64,000 nucleotides of DNA, from positions 1-64,000 of the forward strand of contig FXYJ02000010.1 in the NCBI GenBank assembly GCA_900184925.1, written 5' to 3'. Of the stretch, positions 8,118-17,364 are shown piece by piece; the stretch's first letter is position 1; each line of letters opens with the position of its first letter. A program made the translations under genes and the position numbers. The notes beneath the pieces were generated by a model. That model made no database searches. It had not been told where the DNA came from and saw nothing but the letters and a program-made list of their open reading frames with translations. Source of the stretch: Ruminococcaceae bacterium HV4-5-B5C (GTDB lineage: Bacteria; Bacillota; Clostridia; Oscillospirales; Acutalibacteraceae).

Positions 8118-8533
8118 TTGGACAAGTCCCTTGTAACGATAACATATAAAACCGCCAGTGGAAGCAAGATTCGCGTTGAGGTTTCGACCCCGGTAAAAGA
8201 ACTGCTGGAACAGTCCGACCGGCAAATCCGTTCCAAAGGCGGCAAGACAGGCGACATCTTGACTTTGCGGCACAAGCTGATGAAGATTTGTTAGGATCTC
8301 TGCTGCCCGCATATAAGGACACCGCCGATCTGTTGGAAATAATTGAACGTGAAACCCGATTACATAAGGCAATCGGTCAACTGACTGAAATACAGCGGCG
8401 AAGATTATATCTACACTTCCTTGAAGGACTAAGTTACAGGCAAATTGCAGAATTGGAAGGTGTAACTCATCGAACCGTTATCAGCACAGTTGAGAATTCT
8501 CTAAATCGGCTTAGAAAACTCCTCCAAGATTAA
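8118..8533 (+). pseudogene. Sigma-70-like regulator of mobile elements, frameshifted
   Basis: The gene starts at TTG 8118 (GGAGGT at 8104-8109). It reads MDKSLVTITYKTASGSKIRV through LLEQSDRQIRS, then runs into a stop at 8292. The correct continuation is in another frame: RQDRRHLDFAAQADEDLL followed by a sigma region 4 HTH (LTEIQRRRLYLHFLEGLSYRQIAELEG) to 8533. Restoring one C after position 8234 (CGTTCC to CGTTCCC) reconnects both halves into RSQRRQDRR, as expected for this family. It is therefore either a single-base deletion or a sequencing error. Intact relatives sit upstream of recombinases in clostridial ICEs and probably control excision or transfer genes. Confidence 0.8.
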
Positions 8534-8542
8534 GCACACCCA

Positions 8543-8580
8543 TGCATGGACGTTCCACCTTTTAGTGGGGCGTCCATGCA
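8543..8580. repeat. Hairpin between the sigma-like and XRE genes
   Basis: Arms TGCATGGACG (8543-8552) and CGTCCATGCA (8571-8580), with an inner CCAC/GTGG pair. No T run follows on either strand, so a terminator role is uncertain. Confidence 0.5.
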
Positions 8581-8700
8581 GAAGCTATTATTATCTTGAT
8601 GTCTAATTATACATTTATATATGCGTATTTGCAAGCCACATTAAGCGTATATTACACATCTGTATATGTGTATCCTATATATGGATGGAGGCACAGGAGA

Positions 8701-9003
8701 ATGGATATATTGGAAAGGATCAAGCAGTTAAGGGATCAACGCGGGTGGAGCAATTACAAATTGGCAAAAGAGGCCCATATTTCAGAGGGCTCTTTGAACA
8801 ACTTGTTTCGATTGAATAATCAGCCGACGATTCCCACTTTAGAAGCCATATGTGCTGGTTTGGGTATAAGTCTTTCTCAGTTCTTTGCAGAAGGTAATGA
8901 GGCCGTTATTCTAAATGAAGAACAGAAAGAGATGCTTGATATATGGAGCACTCTTAACAAGGGACAAAAAGCCGCGCTTTTGGAACTTCTGAAAAAGATG
9001 TAA
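8701..9003 (+). CDS. XRE-family helix-turn-helix regulator
   Basis: A 100-residue DNA-binding protein. The N-terminal Cro/CI-type domain (ERIKQLRDQRGWSNYKLAKEA, then SEGSLNNLF and PTLEAICAGLGISLSQFF) is complete. The C-terminal 35 residues form a helical extension ending LNKGQKAALLELLKKM, common in ICE-encoded regulators. The start at 8701 has GGAGG nine bases upstream; the upstream in-frame ATG lacks one. Position between the sigma-like gene and TnpW suggests a switch controlling recombinase or element genes. Confidence 0.9.
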   Translation: MDILERIKQLRDQRGWSNYKLAKEAHISEGSLNNLFRLNNQPTIPTLEAICAGLGISLSQFFAEGNEAVILNEEQKEMLDIWSTLNKGQKAALLELLKKM

Positions 9004-9427
9004 TGAGAAATACAGTTTAAAGATACTCGGAAGGTGATCAAACCTGCCGGGCTTTTTGCGCTCAAAAATAAATAAATTTTGAAATAATATCACCCAAAGC
9101 GCCTTTTTCAGTCCTAATAAGTAGAGGATACTTTTTCCTCGCTGAACCTTGAAAATTTCACAGGGGACAAAACCGGATACATACCGCGAGCAGCGGCATG
9201 CAGGGAGCCGGGCGGCGGGTGCGCCATGATCTTTCCTTACGCAGAAAAGGGTGATTAATTTCAACGTAACGGAAAAGGAGCGAAAAACGCCAGCGCCGCA
9301 AGCAGAGCAGCGTCCAATGGACACAGACAGCTCTGCGGCAATGATCTGCATGTAATGAAACTTCCGTTCAGTCACAGCCCGAGCGTGATAAAACCGTCGC
9401 AGGCAATGAGAATGGCCCGCCATCATC
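9004..9427. other. Gene-free leader region
   Basis: No supported gene. GC-rich segments (about 9180-9230 and 9285-9330) may be structured, but I saw no canonical terminator. The region lies between the XRE regulator and the small peptide/TnpW/recombinase genes and may be their promoter region. Confidence 0.4.
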
Positions 9428-9499
9428 ATGGGGGGAGGTGCAATTCCTATGGTAACAGGTACGCCGCCTGTTCGTCCTGTAAATATAAAAGCAAATTGA
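9428..9499 (+). CDS. 23-residue peptide (possible leader or microprotein)
   Basis: The sequence is MGGGAIPMVTGTPPVRPVNI followed by three residues and TGA. A start at the internal Met8 (9449) would follow the GGGGGGAGG run at a usable distance, giving MVTGTPPVRPVNIKAN. I believe very similar peptides occur near recombinases of other clostridial elements, but I cannot confirm this here. It might be a leader peptide for the downstream tnpW/recombinase genes. Too short for a domain call. Confidence 0.4.
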   Translation: MGGGAIPMVTGTPPVRPVNIKAN

Positions 9500-9599
9500 A
9501 ACAGAGGGACAGCCGCGCCGATCATAACTTATCATCACAAGGTAAATCAATTCTTTCGGCGCGGTTCATCCTTTTTTATCTGGGAAGGAGCATCCGTCT

Positions 9600-9785
9600 A
9601 TGGAACAGGAAAAATTACAGCCTGTTTATACGGTGAATCAACAATCCGGTAAGATATCCCAGATACTGACGATAGAGGGATGCAGAGTAAAAGTTACCTA
9701 TCTTTCGTCTCATCCGGAAAATGGAAAGGAAAATATACTTGGCAACATTCAAAAATCTTTGCTTGCAGCCTGTCAGCCAAAATGA
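9600..9785 (+). CDS. TnpW-like transposon-encoded protein
   Basis: A 61-residue protein. The pattern of an N-terminal strand ending in YTVNQQSGKI, followed by a short conserved beta region (ILTIEGCRVKVTYLSSHPE) and a C-terminal helix, matches TnpW, a small protein encoded next to large serine recombinases in Tn4451-type elements. GAAGGAG lies nine bases upstream. Its role in recombination is not established. It precedes the recombinase by 128 bp on the same strand, so co-transcription is likely. The call rests on resemblance and position. Confidence 0.65.
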   Translation: MEQEKLQPVYTVNQQSGKISQILTIEGCRVKVTYLSSHPENGKENILGNIQKSLLAACQPK

Positions 9786-9913
9786 ATCGGTCGGCATGTT
9801 TGCATACATCCAACCAAGGTGCAATAATGATGGTGTACACTGCTCCTTGACAACTGAATATTGAAACGAGCCATATGCATCATCTTTCAGATATTTGAAT
9901 CGAGGTTATGTAT

Positions 9914-11557
9914 ATGGATAAAATCATAGATTCTGATGTTTCTCAAAAACGGGTATATTGTCTTTACCGCGTATCGACTCTCGGTCAGGTGGAAAAGGAC
10001 GACATTCCGATGCAGAAGCAGCGCTGCCGTGAGTTTGCGGACACGCAGGGTTGGAAGATTATCAAAGAGTTTTCCGAGAAAGGCGTATCCGGATTCAAGG
10101 TATCCGCAAAAGACCGTGACGCCACTCAGCATATCCAGCAGGACGCAGTCGCCAAGAAGTTTGACATTCTGCTGGTATTCATGTTTGACCGTCTTGGGCA
10201 GCGCGACGATGAAACACCCTTTGTGGTCGAATGGTTTGTAAAGAACGGCGTTGAGGTCTGGAGCGCGATGGAAGGTCAACAGCGGTTTGACTCCCATGTG
10301 GACAAGCTGATGAACTACATCCGCTACTGGCAAGCCTCCGGTGAAAGTCTGAAGACTTCCGTTCGTGTCAAAACGAGATTGGGCCAGCTTACCGAAGAAG
10401 GATTATACACCGGCGGTTCTATCCCGTTCGGATACCGACTTGTAAAGCAAGGCCGTGTCAACAAGCGCAATCGCGAGGTGTTCGATCTGGCCGTCAACGA
10501 AAACGAAGCCGAAATCGTTCGCCTAATCTTCCATAAGTACGTTGACGAAGGATTCGGAGCACAGCGTTTGTGCCGATTTCTGCATGACAACGATATCAAA
10601 AGCAGAGACGGCAAAGGATTCCCCAACACGAGCCTGAACCGCATCATCAAAAACGTCATGTACACGGGCATTATCAAGAACGGCGACAGCCAGTCACAGT
10701 ATATCGACGAACTGCGGATTATCGACGACGATGTGTTTGCCCACGCGCAGGATATCATGCGGCAGCGAACCCAGCCCCATAGCTCGGTTCCGCTCAACTG
10801 CAAAGGAAAGTCCCTGCTGGTGGGAAATATCTTCTGTGCCCACTGCGGCAACCGACTGACGCTGACGACCAGCGGGAGAAAGAAAAAGATGCCGGACGGC
10901 ACCATTCAAAAGGAAATCCGGATGCGATATCAGTGTCACTACAAAGTTCGGCACCCCGGGAAATGCGAAGGACAGTCCGGCTATTCCATAAAGAAAGTCG
11001 ATGCGATTGTCGATCAGCTCATCCGTATGAAATTCTCCGAAATCACGGCGGCTTCGGAATCGGAGATTCTCTCCGGTCAACATGAAAAGGATATTGACCT
11101 GGCAAAGTCAAAATACGAAATGGCAAAAACTCATCTGCTGAGCAAGCGGAAAGAGCTCGACGATTATAAAAGCGAAACCCTCAAAGTAATTCGCGGTGAG
11201 AGCAGGATGAGTGTTGATCTACTGAACACGATGGTTTCAGAAACCGAAGCACAAATTAAAGACGCCCAGTCCACTTTGGATGCGGCAGACCTGAAATTGA
11301 AAGCCTTACTTGAGACTTCGGAAAACCGAAAGCGCGAGTATGACCGGCTGTTAAGTTGGGCGGACCTGTATGACAAAAGCTCTTTCGCGGCAAAGAAAAT
11401 GATTGTGTCACAGTTTATCAAAGCCATCCGCGTCGGCCGGGACTATAACATCGAAGTGGACTTCAATGTCTCCTTTGACGAATTCCAAAGCTTCTGCGGC
11501 GTAAAGTCCAAAGAAAATGTAGAGGCCGGAGATATGGCGCTTGTACGCACGGCATAA
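9914..11557 (+). CDS. Large serine recombinase (TnpX-like)
   Basis: A 547-residue site-specific recombinase. The N-terminal resolvase domain has the nucleophile Ser21 in YRVSTLGQ and the conserved segments FSEKGVSGFK and FMFDRLGQRDDET. A recombinase domain follows (LYTGGSIPFGYRLVKQGRVN onward), then a zinc ribbon (CAHCGNRLTL ... CHYKVRHPGKCEG, about residues 309-350) and a coiled-coil C-terminus. This is the large serine recombinase arrangement used for integration and excision of clostridial ICEs without DNA homology. The start at 9914 has GAGG eight bases upstream. The gene ends 43 bp from a tRNA-Ala 3' fragment, a plausible attachment site. Confidence 0.93.
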   Translation: MDKIIDSDVSQKRVYCLYRVSTLGQVEKDDIPMQKQRCREFADTQGWKIIKEFSEKGVSGFKVSAKDRDATQHIQQDAVAKKFDILLVFMFDRLGQRDDETPFVVEWFVKNGVEVWSAMEGQQRFDSHVDKLMNYIRYWQASGESLKTSVRVKTRLGQLTEEGLYTGGSIPFGYRLVKQGRVNKRNREVFDLAVNENEAEIVRLIFHKYVDEGFGAQRLCRFLHDNDIKSRDGKGFPNTSLNRIIKNVMYTGIIKNGDSQSQYIDELRIIDDDVFAHAQDIMRQRTQPHSSVPLNCKGKSLLVGNIFCAHCGNRLTLTTSGRKKKMPDGTIQKEIRMRYQCHYKVRHPGKCEGQSGYSIKKVDAIVDQLIRMKFSEITAASESEILSGQHEKDIDLAKSKYEMAKTHLLSKRKELDDYKSETLKVIRGESRMSVDLLNTMVSETEAQIKDAQSTLDAADLKLKALLETSENRKREYDRLLSWADLYDKSSFAAKKMIVSQFIKAIRVGRDYNIEVDFNVSFDEFQSFCGVKSKENVEAGDMALVRTA

Positions 11558-11561
11558 GTGT

Positions 11562-11594
11562 AAAAAAAGAGGAAATCCTTTTACAGATTTCCTC
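11562..11594 (-). terminator. Intrinsic terminator of the tRNA-Ala remnant
   Basis: GAGGAAATC (11569-11577) and GATTTCCTC (11586-11594) form a 9-bp stem. On the minus strand it is followed by seven T residues (11568-11562). It lies just after the CCA end of the tRNA fragment and was probably its native terminator. Confidence 0.75.
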
Positions 11595-11599
11595 ATACA

Positions 11600-11659
11600 T
11601 GGTGGACCTGAACGGGATCGAACCGTCGACCTCTCGGATGCGAACCGAACGCTCTACCA
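11600..11659 (-). pseudogene. 3' fragment of tRNA-Ala (anticodon CGC), probable attachment site
   Basis: Read on the minus strand, the segment fits tRNA positions about 17-76: TGGTAGAGC (end of the D arm), an anticodon arm TTCGG-TTCGCAT-CCGAG giving anticodon CGC, the variable AGGTC, a T arm GACGG-TTCGATC-CCGTT, acceptor strand CAGGTCC, discriminator A and encoded CCA. The 5' acceptor strand (expected GGACCTG) and a normal D arm are absent upstream. This is the typical remnant left when an element integrates in a tRNA gene, here directly beside a recombinase. No second copy was found in the window. Confidence 0.8.
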
Positions 11660-12041
11660 CGCGGGCCGGTTTTAGCACAAGAAAGACTGTCTAAGGCAGC
11701 TTGAAAAGGTGCTGAAATTGGCTCGTTTCAAGGCTTTTTGAGTTTTTCAATAATCCGTTGTTTAGGACAGCCATACGAAAATTTCAATAATGTGATTTCT
11801 TGCCTTGGTGCGTAACTCGACTGGCTGGCAACCGGTACGCATCCCTCCCTTTGGGGGGTGGGATGCGTACCGTGTGCCTGTCACTGCGTTCGCATGTTAC
11901 AGAACTAAAATTAAAGCTCTTTGGTTGGTGGGTAATCAGAGCGGCATGTAATCAAATTGACCGTGTTGTGTTCCTTGGGGCAGGTTCCGCCTTCTACAAC
12001 TATCCCATCGATTCTTTCTTGTCCTTAATTATCCGCTACTG
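11660..12041. other. Gene-free stretch with a 13-bp hairpin
   Basis: No supported gene. The perfect inverted repeat CGGTACGCATCCC (11833-11845) / GGGATGCGTACCG (11860-11872) has a G/C-rich loop and no T run. It could be a protein-binding site, a recombination site, or part of an untranslated RNA. This is the presumed left edge of the large ICE. Confidence 0.45.
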
Positions 12042-13130
12042 TTAGCCAAGAGTATTCTTTCGTACATCTATTCCTTTTAAATAGTCAAGGTACTGAACTA
12101 TATCTTTTTCAGTTGCATCAAGTGGAATTATATTTACAAAACCATCTCTACATAGTATTTTATAATACCCATATTCATTTTGTCCGAGTTCATATATTTG
12201 TGAGTCGACTTTTTTCCCTATGGAAATGTAATTATCAATATGAAACTGCTTGCATAACTTTTTATTTATTTCTGTTGGATTTATAAGTGCTGTTTGAATA
12301 TAACCCATTGAATAGATATTTTCAAGTTCAAAATCATTTCGTGCATCCATTGATAATAGGACTAACGCATCAACATTGCTCTGTAATAATTTTCCATATA
12401 CACCTTTGGTACGATGAAATAAATACGAATAAAATTCTTCGAACGAAGTGGCTGCATTAATTACAAGTACGCCTATATTGAAGGGTATATATCCAGAAAT
12501 ATTATTCCCTCTGCATTTATTGATTATCTTTTTAATATTCTGTTCAACTTGATAATAATAAGTGCTTGCCTGCAAAACAATCGCACTTGAATCTTTTTGT
12601 AGTTCTGCCGTATCACGTAGATCTTTGAATAATGGTTTTATTAACTTTTGACCATCAATACACCTCAGGCCATCTTCCTTTTCGAAAGGGTCACATAAGA
12701 GAGTCTTAACTTCAGAATTAACAATATATTTTGAAGTTAAATCATCTGCGTTTATCAAGTACGAAAATTCAAATTTTTTTCCGTTATCATATATTGAAGT
12801 ATTCTCATCAAATATTTCTATTAATAAATTAAGTGAGTCCGTTTTCAGCAGTCCCATGTATAAATAATAAAACCATATGACTTCACTAATATTTTGATTA
12901 TATCTTTCATATGAAAATACTCCATTTTCGATAGATTTACATTTTTTCAAAAACGAAATTACTAAATCATCTTTGTTTGTACATGCCTTTATTAAAACAA
13001 TAATTTCTAGCACCATAGATTCTGGTGTCTTAGGATAATCATTAAATGGATGATTATGAGGATAGCTCAAATTACTCAGCTGACTTTTTACAAAAGCAAC
13101 TGCATTAGCATGGTTCTGTTCGGCACTCAA
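12042..13130 (-). CDS. Uncharacterised 362-residue cytoplasmic protein
   Basis: Not recognised. It starts at TTG 13130 with GGGAGG eight bases upstream. The protein is rich in Asn, Lys and Ile and its DNA is markedly more AT-rich than the ICE backbone, suggesting recent acquisition. There is no signal peptide or membrane segment. The segment FEFSYLINADDL...IVNSEVKTLL (about residues 120-145) contains an ExK that could belong to a PD-(D/E)XK nuclease core, but this is speculation from one short motif. It sits next to a Fic gene near the element edge, a position where defence and toxin genes often occur. Confidence 0.75.
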   Translation of the reverse strand: MSAEQNHANAVAFVKSQLSNLSYPHNHPFNDYPKTPESMVLEIIVLIKACTNKDDLVISFLKKCKSIENGVFSYERYNQNISEVIWFYYLYMGLLKTDSLNLLIEIFDENTSIYDNGKKFEFSYLINADDLTSKYIVNSEVKTLLCDPFEKEDGLRCIDGQKLIKPLFKDLRDTAELQKDSSAIVLQASTYYYQVEQNIKKIINKCRGNNISGYIPFNIGVLVINAATSFEEFYSYLFHRTKGVYGKLLQSNVDALVLLSMDARNDFELENIYSMGYIQTALINPTEINKKLCKQFHIDNYISIGKKVDSQIYELGQNEYGYYKILCRDGFVNIIPLDATEKDIVQYLDYLKGIDVRKNTLG

Positions 13131-13212
13131 TTTTCTTTCCTCCCAGTATTAATCAGCTACCTTCTCATTATGACACTGGTCCTTTTGTTACCATGAAAAT
13201 CTATTGAAGTCT

Positions 13213-14127
13213 TCATGAAATATAGGACAGATATTGTCTGATCCGTTCTTCCACATATTCCGCTACCATCTTGACCATCGGTGCGGCATCTCCATCGCGA
13301 TAATAAGAATCAAAACAATCATAATACCGCCTGCGGTCAGCAAATTTTACATTGATAGGAGGATAACCATTTTGCATCAGGAACAAATTCAGAATCAACC
13401 GCCCGGTTCGACCGTTGCCGTCAACAAAAGGATGAATTCCTTCAAATTTCAGATGGAAAAGCGCTGCACTCTCAATGGGGTGCAGTTTTTTGTTGTCAAA
13501 TTTCGCTGCGAGCTTTTCCATCAACTCCGGCACCATTACAGGATCAGGTGGCTCATGGAAAGCACCCATAATTCGAACTGGAATGCGCCGATAGACCCCA
13601 CGGTCTTCCGGCCTGTCCATCAGTACCAGTGTGTGAATCCGTTTGATAATGGATTCGGAGAAGGTTACCTTATTCTGTACAAGTTCCTGTACATAGAGAA
13701 ACGCATCCCGGTGACCAACCGCTTCCATATGATCTTTCAGCGGTTTTTTATCAATGGTGACACCTTCCAGAACGAGCGCAGTCTCACGCAAAGTCAGGGT
13801 GTTGCCTTCAATCGCATTGGAGTTATAGGTGTATTCCACCATAAACTCGTCACGCAGACGCTGGAGCTCTCCAGTGGTCAATGGACGGCGTTGATCGAGT
13901 TGCTCTTTCAAACCGTCAATTCTGGCAAACGAGGGAGCATACTTACTAGGAATATCTTTATGCCGCGTTCTGCGGTTATCGGCCGGTTTTACCGCCTCCG
14001 CAGGAATTCGGTAAGACCGCCCATCTTTCACGATACCGGGAATCTTCCCCTCTTCACAAAGTACCCGAACACGACGGTCGGAAATTTCCCATTGTTCCGC
14101 TGCCTGCCTTACACTGATATAATTCAA
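13213..14127 (-). CDS. Fic/DOC-family AMPylase-type protein with N-terminal HTH
   Basis: A 304-residue protein. Residues 1-50 are an excisionase-like helix-turn-helix (YISVRQAAEQWEISDRRVRVL). The Fic core carries the complete active-site motif HPFVDGNGRTGR (about 231-243), expected to bind ATP and transfer AMP to a target hydroxyl. The inhibitory motif SNAIEGN (about 102-108), of the (S/T)xxxE(G/N) type, lies N-terminal to the core, so it is a self-inhibited class II Fic. The start is TTG 14127 with AGGAGG nine bases upstream. A 12-bp inverted repeat upstream suggests autoregulation by the HTH. The target is unknown; toxin, regulator or defence roles are possible. Confidence 0.92.
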   Translation of the reverse strand: MNYISVRQAAEQWEISDRRVRVLCEEGKIPGIVKDGRSYRIPAEAVKPADNRRTRHKDIPSKYAPSFARIDGLKEQLDQRRPLTTGELQRLRDEFMVEYTYNSNAIEGNTLTLRETALVLEGVTIDKKPLKDHMEAVGHRDAFLYVQELVQNKVTFSESIIKRIHTLVLMDRPEDRGVYRRIPVRIMGAFHEPPDPVMVPELMEKLAAKFDNKKLHPIESAALFHLKFEGIHPFVDGNGRTGRLILNLFLMQNGYPPINVKFADRRRYYDCFDSYYRDGDAAPMVKMVAEYVEERIRQYLSYIS

Positions 14128-14172
14128 AACAGATCACCTCCTGATTTTCTACAATTTCATTATACACCGCTA

Positions 14173-14222
14173 TCGGAATAATATTCAATATAAACCCGTA
14201 ATATTGCATGATATTATTCCGA
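14173..14222. promoter_or_regulatory. 12-bp inverted repeat between fic and parA, probable operator
   Basis: TCGGAATAATAT (14173-14184) and ATATTATTCCGA (14211-14222) are perfect inverted copies with 26 bp between. They lie 45-95 bp upstream of the fic start and before the parA attenuator. The wide spacing suggests two dimers or a loop. The HTH of the Fic protein is the simplest candidate binder. Confidence 0.6.
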
Positions 14223-14261
14223 ATAACGCGATGAAAATTAAATAGTCTTATTATATTTTAG

Positions 14262-14289
14262 GGCGTTCCTGCTATGGAACGCCTTTTTT
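14262..14289 (+). terminator. Terminator/attenuator upstream of parA
   Basis: GGCGTTCC and GGAACGCC form an 8-bp perfect stem with a 6-nt loop, followed by six T residues. It lies 27 bp before the parA start and after the divergent fic control region, so it could stop leader transcripts into the ICE operon. Confidence 0.75.
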
Positions 14290-14316
14290 CTATTTCAGCG
14301 GGAGGTGAAAAATCAC

Positions 14317-15135
<819 letters not shown>

Positions 15136-16036
15136 TATTTTCTCCACAGAGGAAACCCGTGAGGATGAAAAACGCGAAAAGGTCATGGATATGCCTCTTT
15201 CGGAACTGCACCCATTTCCCGACCATCCGTTTCAGGTGCGGGACGATGATTCCATGAGAGAAACCGTGGATAGTATCAAAGAATACGGCGTGCTGGTTCC
15301 CGCTATTGTCCGTCCCCGCGCGGGCGGCGGCTATGAGCTTATTTCCGGCCACCGGCGCAAACACGCCTGCGAGCTGGCGGGGCTTCCTACCATGCCTGTG
15401 ATCGTCCGCGATCTGGATGATGACGCCGCGACCATTATCATGGTTGACAGCAATATTCAGCGTGAAAATATCCTGCCGAGTGAACGGGCCAAGGCGTACA
15501 AAATGAAGTTGGACGCCATAAAGCGGCAGGCTGGCCGACCATCGAAAGAAAATGCGCCGCAAGTTGCGGCTAATTTCCGAAGTGATGATGAAGTAGCGAA
15601 AGGAGCCAATATCAGCGGCGATACTGTGCGCCGGTATATCCGGCTGAACGAGCTGACGCCGCAGCTTCAGCAAATGGTGGACGATAAGAAAATCGCCATG
15701 ACACCCGCCGTGGAGCTGTCGTACCTCAAGCCGGAGGAACAGACGCTTTTGCTCGACACCATCGAAAGCGAACAGGCCACCCCCTCGCTTTCACAGGCCC
15801 AGCGGCTGAAAAAATTCAGCGCAGAGGGCCACTTAAACGGGGACAGTATGCTGGCGATCATGTCGGAGGAAAAAAAGCCGGAGAAAAGCGACCTGACCAT
15901 TAAGGCGGATAAGCTCCAAAAATATTTTCCCAAATCGTACACCCCGCAGCAGATGGAACAGGTCATTATCCGGTTGCTGGACGGATGGCAGAAAAAGCGG
16001 CAGCGAGATCAGGAAAGATAATAACTGCCGTTTCAG

Positions 16037-16060
16037 ACGTTCCGAAAGGAGCGCTTTTTT
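16037..16060 (+). terminator. Terminator after parB
   Basis: CGTTCC/GGAGCG with one G-U pair and a GAAA loop, followed by CTTTTTT. It begins about 20 bp after the parB stop codon. Confidence 0.65.
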
Positions 16061-16074
16061 CATTTCTGAATAAA
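16054..16074 (+). repeat. Direct repeat, copy 1 (CTTTTTTCATTTCTGAAT...)
   Basis: A 21-bp sequence whose first 18 bases are CTTTTTTCATTTCTGAAT recurs at 17388-17408 with two differences (T/G and A/G). The two copies flank the dehydrogenase gene, and each follows a hairpin and T run. Confidence 0.6.
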
Positions 16075-16211
16075 TGGAGAAAACCGGCTGACAAAGGCCA
16101 TTGAACATAATAAAGATAGCATTTATAATTAAAGAAGTTATTTTTCGCTGCTCACTTGCCCTCGTCAGCCGGTAACTGCTGGCTTCTTATAAGCATGAAA
16201 GGTGGTCTACA

Positions 16212-17159
16212 ATGAAAATTCTCATGATCGGCTATTTTACCGAGACCTCAAAAATTAATATTTTAAGGCAATTCCCGGAAAATTGGAACGTTGTAATTGT
16301 TCCGCCCGGAGAAGAAATGCTGCATCATATTGAAGATTGCCAGGTTATCATACCTGAGCATGTTAAAGTGGATCGCGGCCTGCTTTCCAAGGCAAAACAA
16401 TTAAAATTGGTACAGACGGGTGCAGGATTTGACAATGTAGATATCGATGCCTGCACACAGCTTGGTATTTGGGTGGCCAATGCTGCAGGAGTGAATGCAC
16501 AGGCAGTGGCCGAACATGTAATGGCACTGATATTGTCCTATTATAAAAATATACCATTTCTTGACACTTTCATGAAAAGCAAGAGGGATGTAGATCAATT
16601 AAACTATACGGGGAGCGAATTGGAGGGCAAAACAATTGGGATTATCGGCATGGGCGCCGTCGGTAAAAAAGTGGCTAAATTATGCAAAGCCTTTGATATG
16701 AATGTGCTGGCATATGCTAGAAGCGCTGTCGTCCAGTCTGACGGTTTTGTGAAAATGACGGATTTTGATAATCTTATTCGCAATTCTGACATAGTAACTG
16801 TACATGCATCCCTGAATCAGCAGACCAAAGAGCTGATCGACAAAGAGGTATTCCGGAAAATGAAGAATACCGCGCTTTTCATCAATACGGCCCGCGGTGG
16901 CATTGTCAATGAAAGAGACTTGATCGATGCATTAAAAAACAGGGACATCTCTGGCGCATGCCTGGATGTGTTTGAAGTCGAACCGCTTCCAACTGACAGT
17001 GAGCTCCGAAATCTGAGTAATGTGATCCTTACTCCACATACAGCAGGCATGCCTGACGGATTCAAATTTCATAAAAAAAGATACGATTTTTTCATAAATA
17101 ACATTAAACGTATCGAGAATGGTGAAGCGCCTGAAAGTAGGCTCAATCAATTATTATAA
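16212..17159 (+). CDS. D-2-hydroxyacid dehydrogenase (NAD-dependent)
   Basis: A 315-residue oxidoreductase. Seen: the NAD-binding glycine motif GIIGMGAVGKKVA (about residue 145), the catalytic Arg in INTARGG, Glu in FEVEPLP and His in LTPHTAG, the full triad of the family. It should interconvert a 2-keto acid and a D-2-hydroxy acid, or a related phosphorylated substrate, in the cytosol; the exact substrate is not predictable. AAAGGTGG lies about 10 bases before the start. The gene stands alone with its own terminator between two copies of a short direct repeat, in DNA more AT-rich than the ICE backbone, so it looks like inserted cargo. Confidence 0.92.
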   Translation: MKILMIGYFTETSKINILRQFPENWNVVIVPPGEEMLHHIEDCQVIIPEHVKVDRGLLSKAKQLKLVQTGAGFDNVDIDACTQLGIWVANAAGVNAQAVAEHVMALILSYYKNIPFLDTFMKSKRDVDQLNYTGSELEGKTIGIIGMGAVGKKVAKLCKAFDMNVLAYARSAVVQSDGFVKMTDFDNLIRNSDIVTVHASLNQQTKELIDKEVFRKMKNTALFINTARGGIVNERDLIDALKNRDISGACLDVFEVEPLPTDSELRNLSNVILTPHTAGMPDGFKFHKKRYDFFINNIKRIENGEAPESRLNQLL

Positions 17160-17269
17160 TTTGAATGCAATAGAACCCTTCGGCAATTTTATCGGAATAT
17201 TTATGGGCCGTTGATATTTGATAAGAGATCACTGACAATTGTGTAAAAGAGTTTACGAAAGTAATAGGT

Positions 17270-17304
17270 AAAGCACCACCCAAGCTATGGGCGGTGCTTT
17301 TGTA
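17270..17304 (+). terminator. Terminator of the dehydrogenase gene
   Basis: AAAGCACCACCC (17270-17281) and GGGCGGTGCTTT (17289-17300) form a 12-bp stem with one mismatch and a short loop, followed by TTGT. It lies 110 bp after the stop codon. Confidence 0.7.
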
Positions 17305-17364
17305 TATACAATCCACCTAAGGCCAACGTGGCCGAAGCCGCAGAAAGGAAAATATATCCCCGAC

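Noticed and set aside
9355..9636. A 93-codon plus-strand frame before tnpW
   Set aside because: It lacks an RBS, has an implausible composition and overlaps better-supported small frames.
11463..11678. A minus-strand frame crossing the tRNA fragment
   Set aside because: The bases fold as the 3' part of tRNA-Ala; the peptide is the usual spurious translation of a tRNA.
11600..11680. A complete functional tRNA-Ala
   Set aside because: The 5' acceptor strand GGACCTG is missing and the D arm cannot pair properly, so only a 3' fragment remains.
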